Positions 8,743 to 16,687 of a stretch of 29,627 nt of DNA are shown in pieces. Origin of the DNA: a virus; the IMG/VR virus record IMGVR_UViG_3300044980_000067, positions 1-29,627 of that record; one strand, 5' to 3'. Below the pieces are notes generated by a model, which worked only from the letters and a program-made list of their open reading frames with translations, had not been told where the DNA came from and did not search any database. Every line of letters starts with the position of its first letter. Positions within the stretch are counted from its first letter, which is position 1. The position numbers and the translations under genes were made by a program.

Positions 8743-9330
8743 CTAAGCTCCTCCCCCTGCGTAACTACCAAAAGCTTGAACTGCTGTTTGAATTAAATTA
8801 TTTAATAGATTTCCTGGCGCATTAACCTCATTACCTTTCAAATTACCCAATGTTTCACCAGTACGAATTGACTGATTGCCAAGATTGCCAGCGCTTCCTG
8901 CACCCACACCATAAATATTCTGACCAATACCAATACCATGTAAAAATTTCTCCATTAAATCCTGCATGAATTGTTGTCTATCTTTGGAGGTGATTTCTCC
9001 AGCGCCTTGTTGAATATTACCAATGGCAGCACTGCTACCGTTCAACCCCATTGCGCTTGCAGCATCTAAACCTTGCGCTTGGTTTTTCTTTAGAAGTTGT
9101 TGAGCATAAGGAGATTGTTCATATTGAGATGCCCATTGATTCTCTAATTGTTCAGGATGTAACAATCTTGTCTCAGCATCTACCAATGGATTAATTTGTG
9201 ATTTTCCATTATTAACAAATGGTATTTGAAATCCTTGAGCTTGATTCCACCCTTGCTGAACTGGCTTTTGTGCAGCCTTATATCCCTCTTGAGGATTTAA
9301 AAAACTACTAATCATGTCAAATAAACCCAT
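8743..9330 (-). CDS. Ejection-type virion protein, gp7/gp14 position (195 aa)
   Basis: ATG preceded by ATAGGAGTTTGAA. The product begins MGLFDMISSFLNPQ, then a Gln-rich part (YKAAQKPVQQGWNQAQGFQ), and later Gly/Ala/Asn-rich helices (AASAMGLNGSSAAIGNIQQ). Such low-complexity helical proteins are typical of podophage internal proteins released during DNA entry. First of the three ejection-type genes; its stop codon lies two bases before the next start. Confidence 0.6.
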   Translation of the reverse strand: MGLFDMISSFLNPQEGYKAAQKPVQQGWNQAQGFQIPFVNNGKSQINPLVDAETRLLHPEQLENQWASQYEQSPYAQQLLKKNQAQGLDAASAMGLNGSSAAIGNIQQGAGEITSKDRQQFMQDLMEKFLHGIGIGQNIYGVGAGSAGNLGNQSIRTGETLGNLKGNEVNAPGNLLNNLIQTAVQAFGSYAGGGA

Positions 9331-9339
9331 TTCAAACTC

Positions 9340-9714
9340 CTATGGCTGTGATGTAAAAGCCGTATATTTAATAATAGCGCTAGCACCAGGATCAGCACTA
9401 AAGGTAATTGCAAAGCTATTTAAACTTGGAACAACACTCAAAATAGTAATGTTAGGATTGGTTGAAGATATTAACGTCGCCGTTACATAACCTGCCGATG
9501 TCAATCCCAGAACTGTCACATTTATCGGCCCAGCCCCCCCGCCACCAACATCAATCGCTGCCGATGTAATCAAATTAGCAAATGCATTCTCTAATGTATC
9601 AATATCTTGATTTAAAATATCAACAATATCTGATAACCAAATAACAAATAATTGATTTAAATCTTCAGTGCCTTGCGCTGGATCAAGATTGGGAAGGGCT
9701 ATTCGATTAAACAT
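9340..9714 (-). CDS. Small neck/needle-position protein (124 aa)
   Basis: Starts in a TAATG overlap with the gp10-like gene, whose last codons (GGAGGTGC) supply the ribosome site. Residues 15-50 form a coiled-coil-like helix (LNQLFVIWLSDIVDILNQDI), then a GGGGAG linker, then a beta-rich head. A helical stalk with a small beta head, encoded right after gp10, is the place of the P22 tail needle gp26. It is about half the length of gp26, so this is a positional guess; a head-closure or knob protein is also possible. Confidence 0.55.
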   Translation of the reverse strand: MFNRIALPNLDPAQGTEDLNQLFVIWLSDIVDILNQDIDTLENAFANLITSAAIDVGGGGAGPINVTVLGLTSAGYVTATLISSTNPNITILSVVPSLNSFAITFSADPGASAIIKYTAFTSQP

Positions 9715-11561
9715 TAGTTAGCACCTCCACTAACATTCTTAATCATCATTACACCACCTAATACAGTAATTGGCACCGGACTTACCGCAACCAACTTATA
9801 AACTCTATTTCTTGAAGTCCCCAACTGATACCAACGCATACGCCATTGATAAACACCGCCATCACTAAACTGTCTTTCATCAGCGGAATAAAATGAAATG
9901 CCACCATCATCAGATACATATAATTCAATAGATGGTTTAAACAATGAGTTATAAGTTAATTCATTTAATGAAGGTGTATTGCCTTGCTCTGTCACCATGA
10001 AAATAGGCTGTCCATCAGCATCAGGTTGCTCTGCAATTATATACTGAGGACTGCCATCGGCAGCTGGTTGCTCATCAATAATGAATTTAGTGTTAGTAAA
10101 TGGCGCTAATGAGAAATTGATATTGCTATCACCAAATACAAAATCAATTTCAACATATTGGGTTTCAAATTCTGCATAATTATCTTCAGATATAATAGGC
10201 GTAATTCGCTCATACCTAAACGGCTCTTGAAGATAAGCGCTAACATCTTGAGGACTGACTGCATCAGGATTGGTTATTTCGTTAAAATAAAACTGACCAC
10301 CCATTTGATAAACTGTATTGTCACCTTGCAGCGTTACTAAATGCTGAGTATTAAAATAAATATGACGCTGAATTCTATTTCGTTCCCCATTAAGTTCTAT
10401 TACTCGATGCCATGTTTTGGTATCAAAGTTATATTCAATACTGTTTGCAGCTTGTTCTTGATCTAATATCGGATTACCTTTATAAACACCACCTGATAAT
10501 CGATAGAAAATAGTATTTTCATATTGATAAATAAATCCTACTGCATTACCTGACAAGAATGGGCTATTAGTTCCAAAAACATTAGTATATCCCTGAAATA
10601 GCACATCAATTGCTTTCTGTGAGTCAGAACTAGCAGGAATAGGATAATCACCTGTACTTATCATAACTTGCAATAAACCATCATTATTCTGCGCTAGAAA
10701 CATCATAAATCCAAAACCAACATCTAATGATAGTGGATCAGCCATACCAAAATCCCAACTATAAGTGGTAGACTTCTTCCACGGAAAATACGCACCCGAT
10801 CCTGAAAATACCGCTGGAATATTAGCCCAAACACCTGTCGTGTAATCCGTAAAAATGTATAGACGATTGTTCAATACAGCCATTTGACCAATGACACCAT
10901 CTTCCTGAGCAAATACAGCAGTTCCAGCAATTGTAAAACAAGTAGCAGCATTAAATGCTGAACCACCAAGATTAATTTGAGAAAGAAAAAACTGCGAACT
11001 ACCAGCAACAGAAACTGTAATTCTATTACCAAATGCGGCAATATATCCTGGTTTTGTTAAAACACCATCAACTGTAACATTTCCAGGAGCATTCGGATCG
11101 GTGACAATAGAGAAAGTTCCTCCAGGATTTGCTGTTGTTGGCTCCTGGTAAATGTAAATCTTCTGAGTATCAACAAAACAAACAAATACAAGTGAGTTAA
11201 CAACTAAATAAGTAAAAAATACATTTCCAGCCAATGAAAGCAAACTTCCAATATCGACTTGATTATAATTAGCATCAATACGATAAACAGTACTTCCAAC
11301 AACAGAATACCAATACTTAATTGAATCAAAATGTCCGCGAGGCTCACCTGGAAATATTAATACATTGTTACCAAGATAAGATATGTGTGAACGACCCATC
11401 GCTGGATACATAGCCAAAGGACGCTTCGTTCCTACATTTCCTTTTTGAATAGGCCAGTTAGCATTATCCTCTGGCGACCATTGCGGAAAACGTTGACGAT
11501 TGTACTGTCCAATAATAGGAAGTGGTGCAATGTCAAAGTCATTTTCAGAAAATTTAGCCAT
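9714..11561 (-). CDS. Packaged-DNA stabilisation / tail hub protein, P22 gp10-like (615 aa)
   Basis: Features of the gp10 hub family: an N-terminal LPIIGQYNRQRFPQWSPEDN segment, KPGYIAAFGNRITVSVAGSS, FDTKTWHRV in the middle, and a C-terminal RMRWYQLGTSRNRVYKLVAV. In P22 the hub plugs the portal channel below gp4 and carries the needle. The ATG at 11561 (MAKFSEN) is preferred because GGAAAAG lies before it; ATG 11579 and TTG 11588 have no ribosome site. This start lies inside the end of the HNH gene (8-base overlap), so the homing gene was placed very close to the hub's start. Confidence 0.75.
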   Translation of the reverse strand: MAKFSENDFDIAPLPIIGQYNRQRFPQWSPEDNANWPIQKGNVGTKRPLAMYPAMGRSHISYLGNNVLIFPGEPRGHFDSIKYWYSVVGSTVYRIDANYNQVDIGSLLSLAGNVFFTYLVVNSLVFVCFVDTQKIYIYQEPTTANPGGTFSIVTDPNAPGNVTVDGVLTKPGYIAAFGNRITVSVAGSSQFFLSQINLGGSAFNAATCFTIAGTAVFAQEDGVIGQMAVLNNRLYIFTDYTTGVWANIPAVFSGSGAYFPWKKSTTYSWDFGMADPLSLDVGFGFMMFLAQNNDGLLQVMISTGDYPIPASSDSQKAIDVLFQGYTNVFGTNSPFLSGNAVGFIYQYENTIFYRLSGGVYKGNPILDQEQAANSIEYNFDTKTWHRVIELNGERNRIQRHIYFNTQHLVTLQGDNTVYQMGGQFYFNEITNPDAVSPQDVSAYLQEPFRYERITPIISEDNYAEFETQYVEIDFVFGDSNINFSLAPFTNTKFIIDEQPAADGSPQYIIAEQPDADGQPIFMVTEQGNTPSLNELTYNSLFKPSIELYVSDDGGISFYSADERQFSDGGVYQWRMRWYQLGTSRNRVYKLVAVSPVPITVLGGVMMIKNVSGGAN

Positions 11562-12330
11562 TACTTTTCCAAATTTCATTGTTAACAACTAACTGAATCG
11601 TTTTTCTGCAAACATTATACTTATTCATCAGATCAGAAACCTTCATATTAACTCTATCTTTCCTTATCTGATTAGCCATTTCCATAGACAACTTAACGTT
11701 TTTTCTATTTCTTGAGTTTTCAGTGATAGTCACCCAACGACAATTAGACGGCATATATCCTTTAGTGCCATCAATTCGATCTATCGTCAAACTATCCATA
11801 TAACCATTCCTTATTGACCACTCGCAAAATGAATCTGCTTTTTTTAACCATTCATTACAAACTGTAATTCCTTTAGCTCCATAAATTTTATAACCCGCAA
11901 AAAACTTATTGTAACATCTCTCTTTCATACCTTTGTAAATACAAATTAGTCGAGGATGAGACATCCTATAACTACATTTGAATTTCTTCCTCCTTAAACA
12001 TCCACAACTTTTACGTAAAATTAAAGTTCGTGGAATAACCTTATAATGACGATTGCATATTTTACATTCTGCAATTGCCCATCTTTTCCCATTACTGCAC
12101 CCCAAATCTCTAATAATATTAAAACCATTAATATTATTTGAAAGAGGCTTAAGTTGTGGATCATAACAACCGCAACTTTGCATTCTTTTCAAACGGTAAA
12201 GATTCACTCTAAATCTTTTTCCGCATAACTTACATCTAGCAATCCCAGGCCTATCATTGCCCATTCTTCCAAAATCTTTAATTATTTTGAAATCATTTAT
12301 TTCTACCGAAGCATTCCACTGTTTTTTCAT
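11554..12330 (-). CDS. HNH homing endonuclease with two zinc ribbons (258 aa)
   Basis: ATG with GAGGGTATTGT upstream. Two similar N-terminal repeats each hold a C-x2-C...C-x-C set (C33, C36, C53, C55; C89, C92, C109, C111), fitting paired zinc-binding DNA-contact modules. The nuclease part follows: RLICIYKGMKERCYN, YGAKGITVCNEW, then LTIDRIDGTKGYMPSNCRW (about 181-199), the core of the phage HNH family. The end (LSMEMANQIRKDRVNMKVSD) looks like a helix-turn-helix DNA-recognition repeat. It is freestanding between two conserved virion genes, the usual home of mobile homing genes. It would cut alleles that lack the insertion. Confidence 0.88.
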   Translation of the reverse strand: MKKQWNASVEINDFKIIKDFGRMGNDRPGIARCKLCGKRFRVNLYRLKRMQSCGCYDPQLKPLSNNINGFNIIRDLGCSNGKRWAIAECKICNRHYKVIPRTLILRKSCGCLRRKKFKCSYRMSHPRLICIYKGMKERCYNKFFAGYKIYGAKGITVCNEWLKKADSFCEWSIRNGYMDSLTIDRIDGTKGYMPSNCRWVTITENSRNRKNVKLSMEMANQIRKDRVNMKVSDLMNKYNVCRKTIQLVVNNEIWKSNG

Positions 12331-12401
12331 ACAATACCCTCAATATATTATTAGGAATATTATATAAAATCGGTAAATCAAAATATATCAAAATCTTCTC
12401 T

Positions 12402-13127
12402 CTAAATTCCAGCTCTAACACGATAAGCACCATTGAGGTAGCTCTCATTTCCAGTATCTATTACAAGATTTACTGATGAAGCACTTTCCATTTCATCAAA
12501 AGCTTCTTGGTACATACTTTCTAACTTTTGATCCCATGCTTTTGATCTTCCCTTGAAAAAGCAAAGATCACGCGCCAATGCAAACAATAAAAATCTCTGA
12601 TAGTATTGCGGCAAACTCGACATATCAGAATTTTCAGATATATAAGCTAATTGAAACTTTCCATACACAAACACATCATAAACTTGTGATGCAGATGGGT
12701 AAAATTGCATCGTTGTTAAATTGGTATCATTAGTAATAATGACAAAACGTGGCAAACCTTGTTGAGGTTCATATTTATAACTACCAAAGAAAACATTACG
12801 CGATTCATCAATTAGCGGATAATCCACACCATCTAACTCTAACCACGCATTTTCAAGATTAGCTAAACGACCTTGTGTCACATTTGGCAATGGCAAATAA
12901 GATGGATCACCAAATGTCACAAACTGCTGACCAATTTGAAGTTGAAATGTGATTTTTTTCGAAATAGTTAGCAATAATGCAGAAGAACTATAAAATTTCA
13001 GTAAATTATTCAAAAAATGGATGCCTTTAGACATATCATTGCCCTGCAATGGCACCGTAGGCGAGTTAGCGCTTATCAGTTGATATGCATCTTGCACAAA
13101 TTCTTTAGCTGTTTGAGCGTATAGCAT
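12402..13127 (-). CDS. Head-completion adaptor, P22 gp4-like (241 aa)
   Basis: Begins MLYAQTAKEFVQDAYQLI and holds a GIHFLNNLLKFY helix, a beta core and a helical C-terminus (LPQYYQRFLLFALARDLC). This pattern matches the tail accessory factor family that binds under the portal and seals the filled head. It lies between coat and hub, as expected. The start overlaps the end of the previous 86-codon gene by 23 bases. P22 gp4 is shorter (about 166 aa) and has peptidoglycan-hydrolase activity; no such motif is evident here. Confidence 0.68.
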   Translation of the reverse strand: MLYAQTAKEFVQDAYQLISANSPTVPLQGNDMSKGIHFLNNLLKFYSSSALLLTISKKITFQLQIGQQFVTFGDPSYLPLPNVTQGRLANLENAWLELDGVDYPLIDESRNVFFGSYKYEPQQGLPRFVIITNDTNLTTMQFYPSASQVYDVFVYGKFQLAYISENSDMSSLPQYYQRFLLFALARDLCFFKGRSKAWDQKLESMYQEAFDEMESASSVNLVIDTGNESYLNGAYRVRAGI

Positions 13128-13365
13128 TTTTTGGCTTCTCTACTTTAGAGGAAACATCATTTGCAATCGTCTCTATTTTAACTGGAACGCTTTCTCTTGA
13201 CGGGAACCACACGCCACTCGCCGTCAAGTTTTCAAATTCCGGATAATTTGTCGCCAATCTTGATTCGCCTTTATCGTTGTAAACAAAAGCGCGAAAAGTA
13301 TTTTTATCAATCCATCGACCTAAATATAAAAACTGTCCTTCATGTGAATCATTTTTAACTGTCAT
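13105..13365 (-). CDS. Small conserved virion-region protein (86 aa)
   Basis: ATG with AAGGAAAATTGA in front, directly after the coat terminator. The segment GQFLYLGRWIDKNTFRAFVY, then NDKGESRLATNYPEFE and ASGVWFPS, is a compact beta-rich fold; the Lys/Ser/Asn tail looks disordered. Similar short proteins sit between coat and adaptor in related podophages, with no known function. Being first after the terminator, it would depend on read-through or on its own promoter. Confidence 0.65.
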   Translation of the reverse strand: MTVKNDSHEGQFLYLGRWIDKNTFRAFVYNDKGESRLATNYPEFENLTASGVWFPSRESVPVKIETIANDVSSKVEKPKNAIRSNS

Positions 13366-13377
13366 TCAATTTTCCTT

Positions 13378-13411
13378 AAAAAAAAGAGCGACCAGCGGAT
13401 GAACTGGCCGC
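13378..13411 (-). terminator. Rho-independent terminator after the coat gene
   Basis: On the minus strand GCGGCCAG pairs with CTGGTCGC (one G-U) around an 8-base loop, followed after TC by eight T. It begins ten bases after the coat stop. It would limit read-through from coat, raising coat output relative to the neck genes. Confidence 0.85.
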
Positions 13412-13420
13412 CCAAAACCT

Positions 13421-14674
13421 TTATGACATAACGCGTACAGCAAACTCTGGGTTAATAGCCACACCAGCAATAATGTCAATACGATCTAATTGAACATAGT
13501 TGCGGATATCAGCACCAAGAGAGTACGTCATTGCCATCTTGTAAAGATCGCTATAGGAAGTTACCGCTTCAACACCACCTTTCAATTCCTTGATTGGAGG
13601 AGCTGCAAACACAATCGCTTGATTATGGAATGCAATAGAAACGTTATGACTATTAGCCAAATACAACTGCGCACCATTAGGAATAGCAGCAGAAATATTT
13701 TGTCTTGCGCCACTGATAACAATGGTGGGGCTAACAGGGATGGTTGCATTACCCGAACCATCAGATGCAACCTGTGCGGTCACAACAAACTGAGCGGTTT
13801 GAGCTAATGGTTGATATGTTAGTGGATTAACCATATAAACACCGGAAGCTGCCGCAACTGTAATGATGTCGCCAACGTTAAATGCCGCTGCTTGGTTAGC
13901 CACCAAACCTGTAACAACAATCGTGTTGCCACCAGTAATAGGGCCATTCGTTACTGTACCTGCCAATGAATAACCAGTTGGAGGCGTACCACCCGTTTCA
14001 CCAACACCAGCAATTTGCCTATTCAAGAAATTAGTCTTGAAGAAGTCAAAACCAGATAAGTGACCAATAAAGCCATCTAACAATGCACCACGGTTAACTG
14101 TCATGTTAAATACGTTGTACAGAGCATTGGTCAATGTAGCGGAAACAGAAGGTGAGTTTGCCCAGTATCTATTACCATCTTCTGGAATACCCAATTCCGT
14201 CATATAAGCATCGGTATTGAATACAGTCGATTGATCAATAGGAACGCCAGGTGTACCAGTTGCTTGGTAAGTATCTAATTGGAAATTTTGTGTCGCAATA
14301 AATGACTCGACCATGTTAGCCAAGCGCTTAGCGCGTGGATTTAACATCTGATCGAGATATGGCTGATCACGTGCGCGATCAAAGGTCAGTTCAAAGCCAG
14401 AGAACTCAACCATCGTGTGGAACTGTGTATCAATAGTTAATGGTCTGACAACTTGAACACGAGCTTCGGATGTCGCAGTCGCACCGAAACCGCCTAAATA
14501 TCTTTCTTCTAAACGATAGTTAATGGTTTGGCCAGTTGCATATTTCAGACCTTTGAAGTCACCTTCAAGGTTTCTGTTTGCCACTTTGGCGAAGTTAAGA
14601 TAATTGATAAACCGGATGAATGTTTCGTCTAAGATATAATTAGTAGTAGAAAATGAATTGCCGGAAAAGGACAT
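13421..14674 (-). CDS. Major capsid (coat) protein, P22 gp5-like (417 aa)
   Basis: ATG at 14674 with GGGAGACATATCC in front; an upstream TTG at 14689 lies within that ribosome site and is rejected. Length is close to P22 gp5 (430 aa). Residues about 1-220 and 330-417 fit an HK97-type fold (NYLNFAKVANRNLEGDFKG, FDRARDQPYLDQM, ending IIAGVAINPEFAVRVMS). Residues about 230-330 (GGNTIVVTGLVANQAAAFNV, DIITVAAASGVY, AQFVVTAQVASDG) match the inserted beta domain of P22 coat, which steers shell assembly. A strong terminator follows. It is separated from scaffold by a 3.7-kb block, so it probably has its own promoter. Confidence 0.87.
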   Translation of the reverse strand: MSFSGNSFSTTNYILDETFIRFINYLNFAKVANRNLEGDFKGLKYATGQTINYRLEERYLGGFGATATSEARVQVVRPLTIDTQFHTMVEFSGFELTFDRARDQPYLDQMLNPRAKRLANMVESFIATQNFQLDTYQATGTPGVPIDQSTVFNTDAYMTELGIPEDGNRYWANSPSVSATLTNALYNVFNMTVNRGALLDGFIGHLSGFDFFKTNFLNRQIAGVGETGGTPPTGYSLAGTVTNGPITGGNTIVVTGLVANQAAAFNVGDIITVAAASGVYMVNPLTYQPLAQTAQFVVTAQVASDGSGNATIPVSPTIVISGARQNISAAIPNGAQLYLANSHNVSIAFHNQAIVFAAPPIKELKGGVEAVTSYSDLYKMAMTYSLGADIRNYVQLDRIDIIAGVAINPEFAVRVMS

Positions 14675-14742
14675 GGATATGTCTCCCAAAACAATTAAAG
14701 TTAAGCCAATAAATTGGCCATCATTTGATTGTCCGGCGGATG

Positions 14743-14772
14743 ACTATACACACCATTTCGGCATGCGCGGAA
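14743..14772 (-). promoter_or_regulatory. Weak candidate coat promoter
   Basis: On the minus strand TTCCGC, an 18-base spacer and TATAGT lie about 70 bases before the coat start. The -10 is good and the -35 is poor, so a phage late activator could be involved. Coat needs a promoter here because its neighbour on the right is transcribed the other way. Confidence 0.3.
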
Positions 14773-14779
14773 TTGCCTG

Positions 14780-14808
14780 TTTCACTCACGCAATCAAAGT
14801 ATGATACT
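14780..14808 (+). promoter_or_regulatory. Candidate promoter of the plus-strand cassette
   Basis: TTTCAC, 17 bases, GATACT; an overlapping TATGAT (14800-14805) is another possible -10. It lies about 95 bases before the first cassette gene and just before the foldable leader. Confidence 0.4.
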
Positions 14809-14816
14809 ATTTTCTC

Positions 14817-14894
14817 ACCAAGTCTAGGGTCATTCCTGAATGCCAGAACCTCGCTGGCTGACTTGGTAGGATTCTCGAGGATCACGAGAGAGGT
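14817..14894 (+). promoter_or_regulatory. Structured 5' leader with stem over the ribosome site
   Basis: ACCAAGTC (14817-14824) pairs with GACTTGGT (14860-14867), closing a region that holds GCCAG/CTGGC (14842-14846 with 14854-14858) and a short CATT/AATG. A further stem, TCTCG/CGAGA (14873-14877 with 14885-14889), ends in the ribosome site GAGAGAGGTG of the 44-codon gene. The fold could control translation. No known riboswitch class recognised. Confidence 0.4.
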
Positions 14895-14899
14895 GAAAC

Positions 14900-15034
14900 A
14901 TGCAAAAACCAGATAGCGAAATTGAAGACAAATGCCCTTGCTTAAAAACCTGCTGTGATAATCCCAGAATACAAGGTGATCAAGATTCTAGTGAATGCTT
15001 GAACTGTTATGCATCTTGTTTATGTAATAACTAA
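14900..15034 (+). CDS. Cysteine-rich micro-protein (44 aa)
   Basis: ATG with ribosome site GAGAGAGGTGAAAC. Eight of 44 residues are Cys: C12-x-C14, C18-C19, C33-x2-C36, C40-x-C42. The spacing suits binding of one or two zinc ions or a disulfide-knotted peptide. There is no signal peptide, so metal binding in the cytoplasm is more likely. First gene of the plus-strand cassette; the next begins 14 bases on. No family recognised. Confidence 0.6.
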   Translation: MQKPDSEIEDKCPCLKTCCDNPRIQGDQDSSECLNCYASCLCNN

Positions 15035-15047
15035 AAGGAGCATAAAA

Positions 15048-15308
15048 ATGATAGACGAAAAAGGTAACAAATTAAGTGAAAAAGACATACTTAAAACCGC
15101 GTTAGATCATTTAGGAGAGGCTTGCTGCTTCTTATATGAAACAGAATCAGATCAATGTCATGCATTGGCATTTATAGTCGATTCAGCACTAAAACTTGGT
15201 CAGGTTATCCATAGAGATGATGATATATTATCAGCAAGCGCTGATTACACCGCTTATGAAAATGAGTGCTTTAAAAAACATAAAGCGAATAAGAAGGTGA
15301 AAAAATGA
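15048..15308 (+). CDS. Small hypothetical protein (86 aa)
   Basis: The ATG at 15048 has AAAGGAGCATAAAA before it; an upstream in-frame ATG at 15009 falls inside the 44-codon gene and lacks a ribosome site. Helical acidic/hydrophobic body (DILKTALDHLGEACCFLYET, then HALAFIVDSALKLGQVI) and a basic C-terminus (KKHKANKKVKK). Four cysteines are present without ribbon spacing. Stop overlaps the next start (ATGA). Function unknown. Confidence 0.65.
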   Translation: MIDEKGNKLSEKDILKTALDHLGEACCFLYETESDQCHALAFIVDSALKLGQVIHRDDDILSASADYTAYENECFKKHKANKKVKK

Positions 15309-15511
15309 ATTTTCTAGAAACTATTACATTTTTAGGAAATGAAGCATTAGTGCCAATAAATAGAATTAAATATGTGAATTTTTTATATGGCGACAAAACT
15401 TCAATAAAAATCGTATCTGATGATGGTGATTGGGAAGAACATTTTGGACATGAGGAAGAAAAAGCGATAGCTCGTTATGAAGAAATAAAGAAGATACTAA
15501 AAGGAAAATGA
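15305..15511 (+). CDS. Small hypothetical protein (68 aa)
   Basis: Coupled to the previous gene by ATGA. N-terminal half is beta-like (EALVPINRIKYVNFLYGDKT, then SIKIVSDDGDWEEHF), the C-terminal part a charged helix (HEEEKAIARYEEIKKILKG). The I-N-R-I-x-x-V-x-F-x-Y strand pattern loosely resembles the first half of the product of 16370-16687, so the two may share a fold. Function unknown. Confidence 0.62.
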   Translation: MNFLETITFLGNEALVPINRIKYVNFLYGDKTSIKIVSDDGDWEEHFGHEEEKAIARYEEIKKILKGK

Positions 15512-15514
15512 ATA

Positions 15515-15895
15515 ATGTACGAAGGAAAACAAGGAAATATGCATAGTTACTATGGACACTACAACATCAACGACCCAAAGCCTAAATATGGAGTACACCT
15601 ATTCATGCTGGATGAATATTTAAAACGATCAATAGACACCCAGAAAGAGAAATTCTCTAAAGAAATTAGCAAAAAACTAGAGGACTTCAGGAAAGATCAG
15701 GAATTTCTTATTAAAACTAACAAAAAAGAGATAGATGATATAAAACTCTTAATCAAAGACCTAAATAGATCGCTAATTAAAATTATTTCTCTTAATAATT
15801 TAAAAAAACCAGAGTTGATTAAAGCTATTGATAAGCGAAAGAAAAATGAAAAGCCTACACCAGAGGATGATTTGGATGATGAGGATAATGAATGA
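15515..15895 (+). CDS. Coiled-coil hypothetical protein (126 aa)
   Basis: ATG three bases after the previous stop, with AAAAGGAAAATGAATA in front. Short Tyr/His/Asn-rich head (residues 1-25), then a long charged helix of about 75 residues (KRSIDTQKEKFSKEISKKLE and on) with heptad-like Leu/Ile, ending in a strongly acidic tail (PEDDLDDEDNE). Probably an oligomer. The stop overlaps the next start (ATGA). No family recognised. Confidence 0.62.
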   Translation: MYEGKQGNMHSYYGHYNINDPKPKYGVHLFMLDEYLKRSIDTQKEKFSKEISKKLEDFRKDQEFLIKTNKKEIDDIKLLIKDLNRSLIKIISLNNLKKPELIKAIDKRKKNEKPTPEDDLDDEDNE

Positions 15896-16083
15896 CGACT
15901 AAAAACGATTTCATCCTATTCCGTAAAGTCTATCCAGATAAAGGCGCAGTAATAAGCGATATTATTGATGATATTAGAGAGTGCAATGACCCTATGATAA
16001 ATCCACTAGCTAGATTTTTACCAAATCCCCTGACAAAAAATGGAATCTTCATTGTTAGTATTCAATATAAGGAATTGGAATAA
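15892..16083 (+). CDS. Small hypothetical protein (63 aa)
   Basis: Coupled start (ATGA) with the previous gene; its TAA shares a base with the next ATG. The product has a charged head and a hydrophobic end (NGIFIVSIQYKEL). No motif recognised. Tight coupling on both sides supports expression. Confidence 0.58.
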   Translation: MTTKNDFILFRKVYPDKGAVISDIIDDIRECNDPMINPLARFLPNPLTKNGIFIVSIQYKELE

Positions 16084-16370
16084 TGACAACCATTGATTTT
16101 AATATGCAGCCACGAAATTTAGATGAAATAACTATTAAGTATTGTCAGCATGAGTGGATTTCAATTAAAGAAAAAATGCCAAATATTCACGAGCGTGTAT
16201 TGGTTTTTAATGGTGATAGACATATTGAAATAGCATCTTATCGTGGTAATGGATGGGGGTTAGATACAAATTATCGATCCGACCACACACTATCTCACTT
16301 CGCATCGCTTACTCCATTCGAATGTTATCCATACTGGATGACTTTACCATCACCACCTAAGGATAAATAA
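16083..16370 (+). CDS. DUF551-type phage protein (95 aa)
   Basis: TAATG overlap with the upstream gene. From residue 25 it matches the DUF551 pattern: HEWISIKEKMPNIHERVLVF, then a GDRHIEIASYRGNGWG segment, and the closing YWMTLPSPP, where the family normally has HWMPLPxPP. The family is frequent in phages of enterobacteria and other Proteobacteria; no biochemical function is known. Residues 1-24 are an extra N-terminal stretch. Its stop shares a base with the next ATG. Confidence 0.72.
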   Translation: MTTIDFNMQPRNLDEITIKYCQHEWISIKEKMPNIHERVLVFNGDRHIEIASYRGNGWGLDTNYRSDHTLSHFASLTPFECYPYWMTLPSPPKDK

Positions 16371-16687
16371 TGCTAACCCAAATAACCCGCACCTTATGGA
16401 TTGACCTAAGCGATATATATTATGTGGATACTGATAGAGATAGCTTAGAAAGTACGGAACTAATGGTATTCATTCGTTTACATGCTAAGTTTCCGATTAT
16501 TATTAAAGATCAGGAAGCGATAAACTATTTCCTTCAATGTTTAGACGCATACAATCAGGAGAAATTACATGAAAAGTATAGCAGACCCCAAGATGTCACG
16601 CAGACAAGCCAAATTACTATGGAACAGCTTAACCCCTCAACAGAAAGCACAAATGAACGAGATGCTGGCCAAACTCAATCGTGGTGA
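16370..16687 (+). CDS. Hypothetical protein, overlapping the next gene (105 aa)
   Basis: TAATG start coupled to the DUF551 gene. Residues 1-62 look like a folded domain (RTLWIDLSDIYYVDTDRDSL, LMVFIRLHAKFPIIIKDQEA, INYFLQCLDAYNQ); residues 67-105 are hydrophilic and rich in Gln, Ser and Thr. That second part is read across the first 119 bases of the next gene in another frame, so it may have arisen by read-over after loss of an earlier stop. Function unknown. Confidence 0.6.
   Translation: MLTQITRTLWIDLSDIYYVDTDRDSLESTELMVFIRLHAKFPIIIKDQEAINYFLQCLDAYNQEKLHEKYSRPQDVTQTSQITMEQLNPSTESTNERDAGQTQSW

Noticed and set aside
13490-13807. Plus-strand and alternate minus-strand frames inside the coat gene
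   Set aside because: Shadow frames of the strongly supported coat inserted domain.
14725-14916. 63-codon plus-strand frame before the cassette
   Set aside because: It begins with TTG without a ribosome site, crosses the promoter and leader, and its protein is not gene-like.
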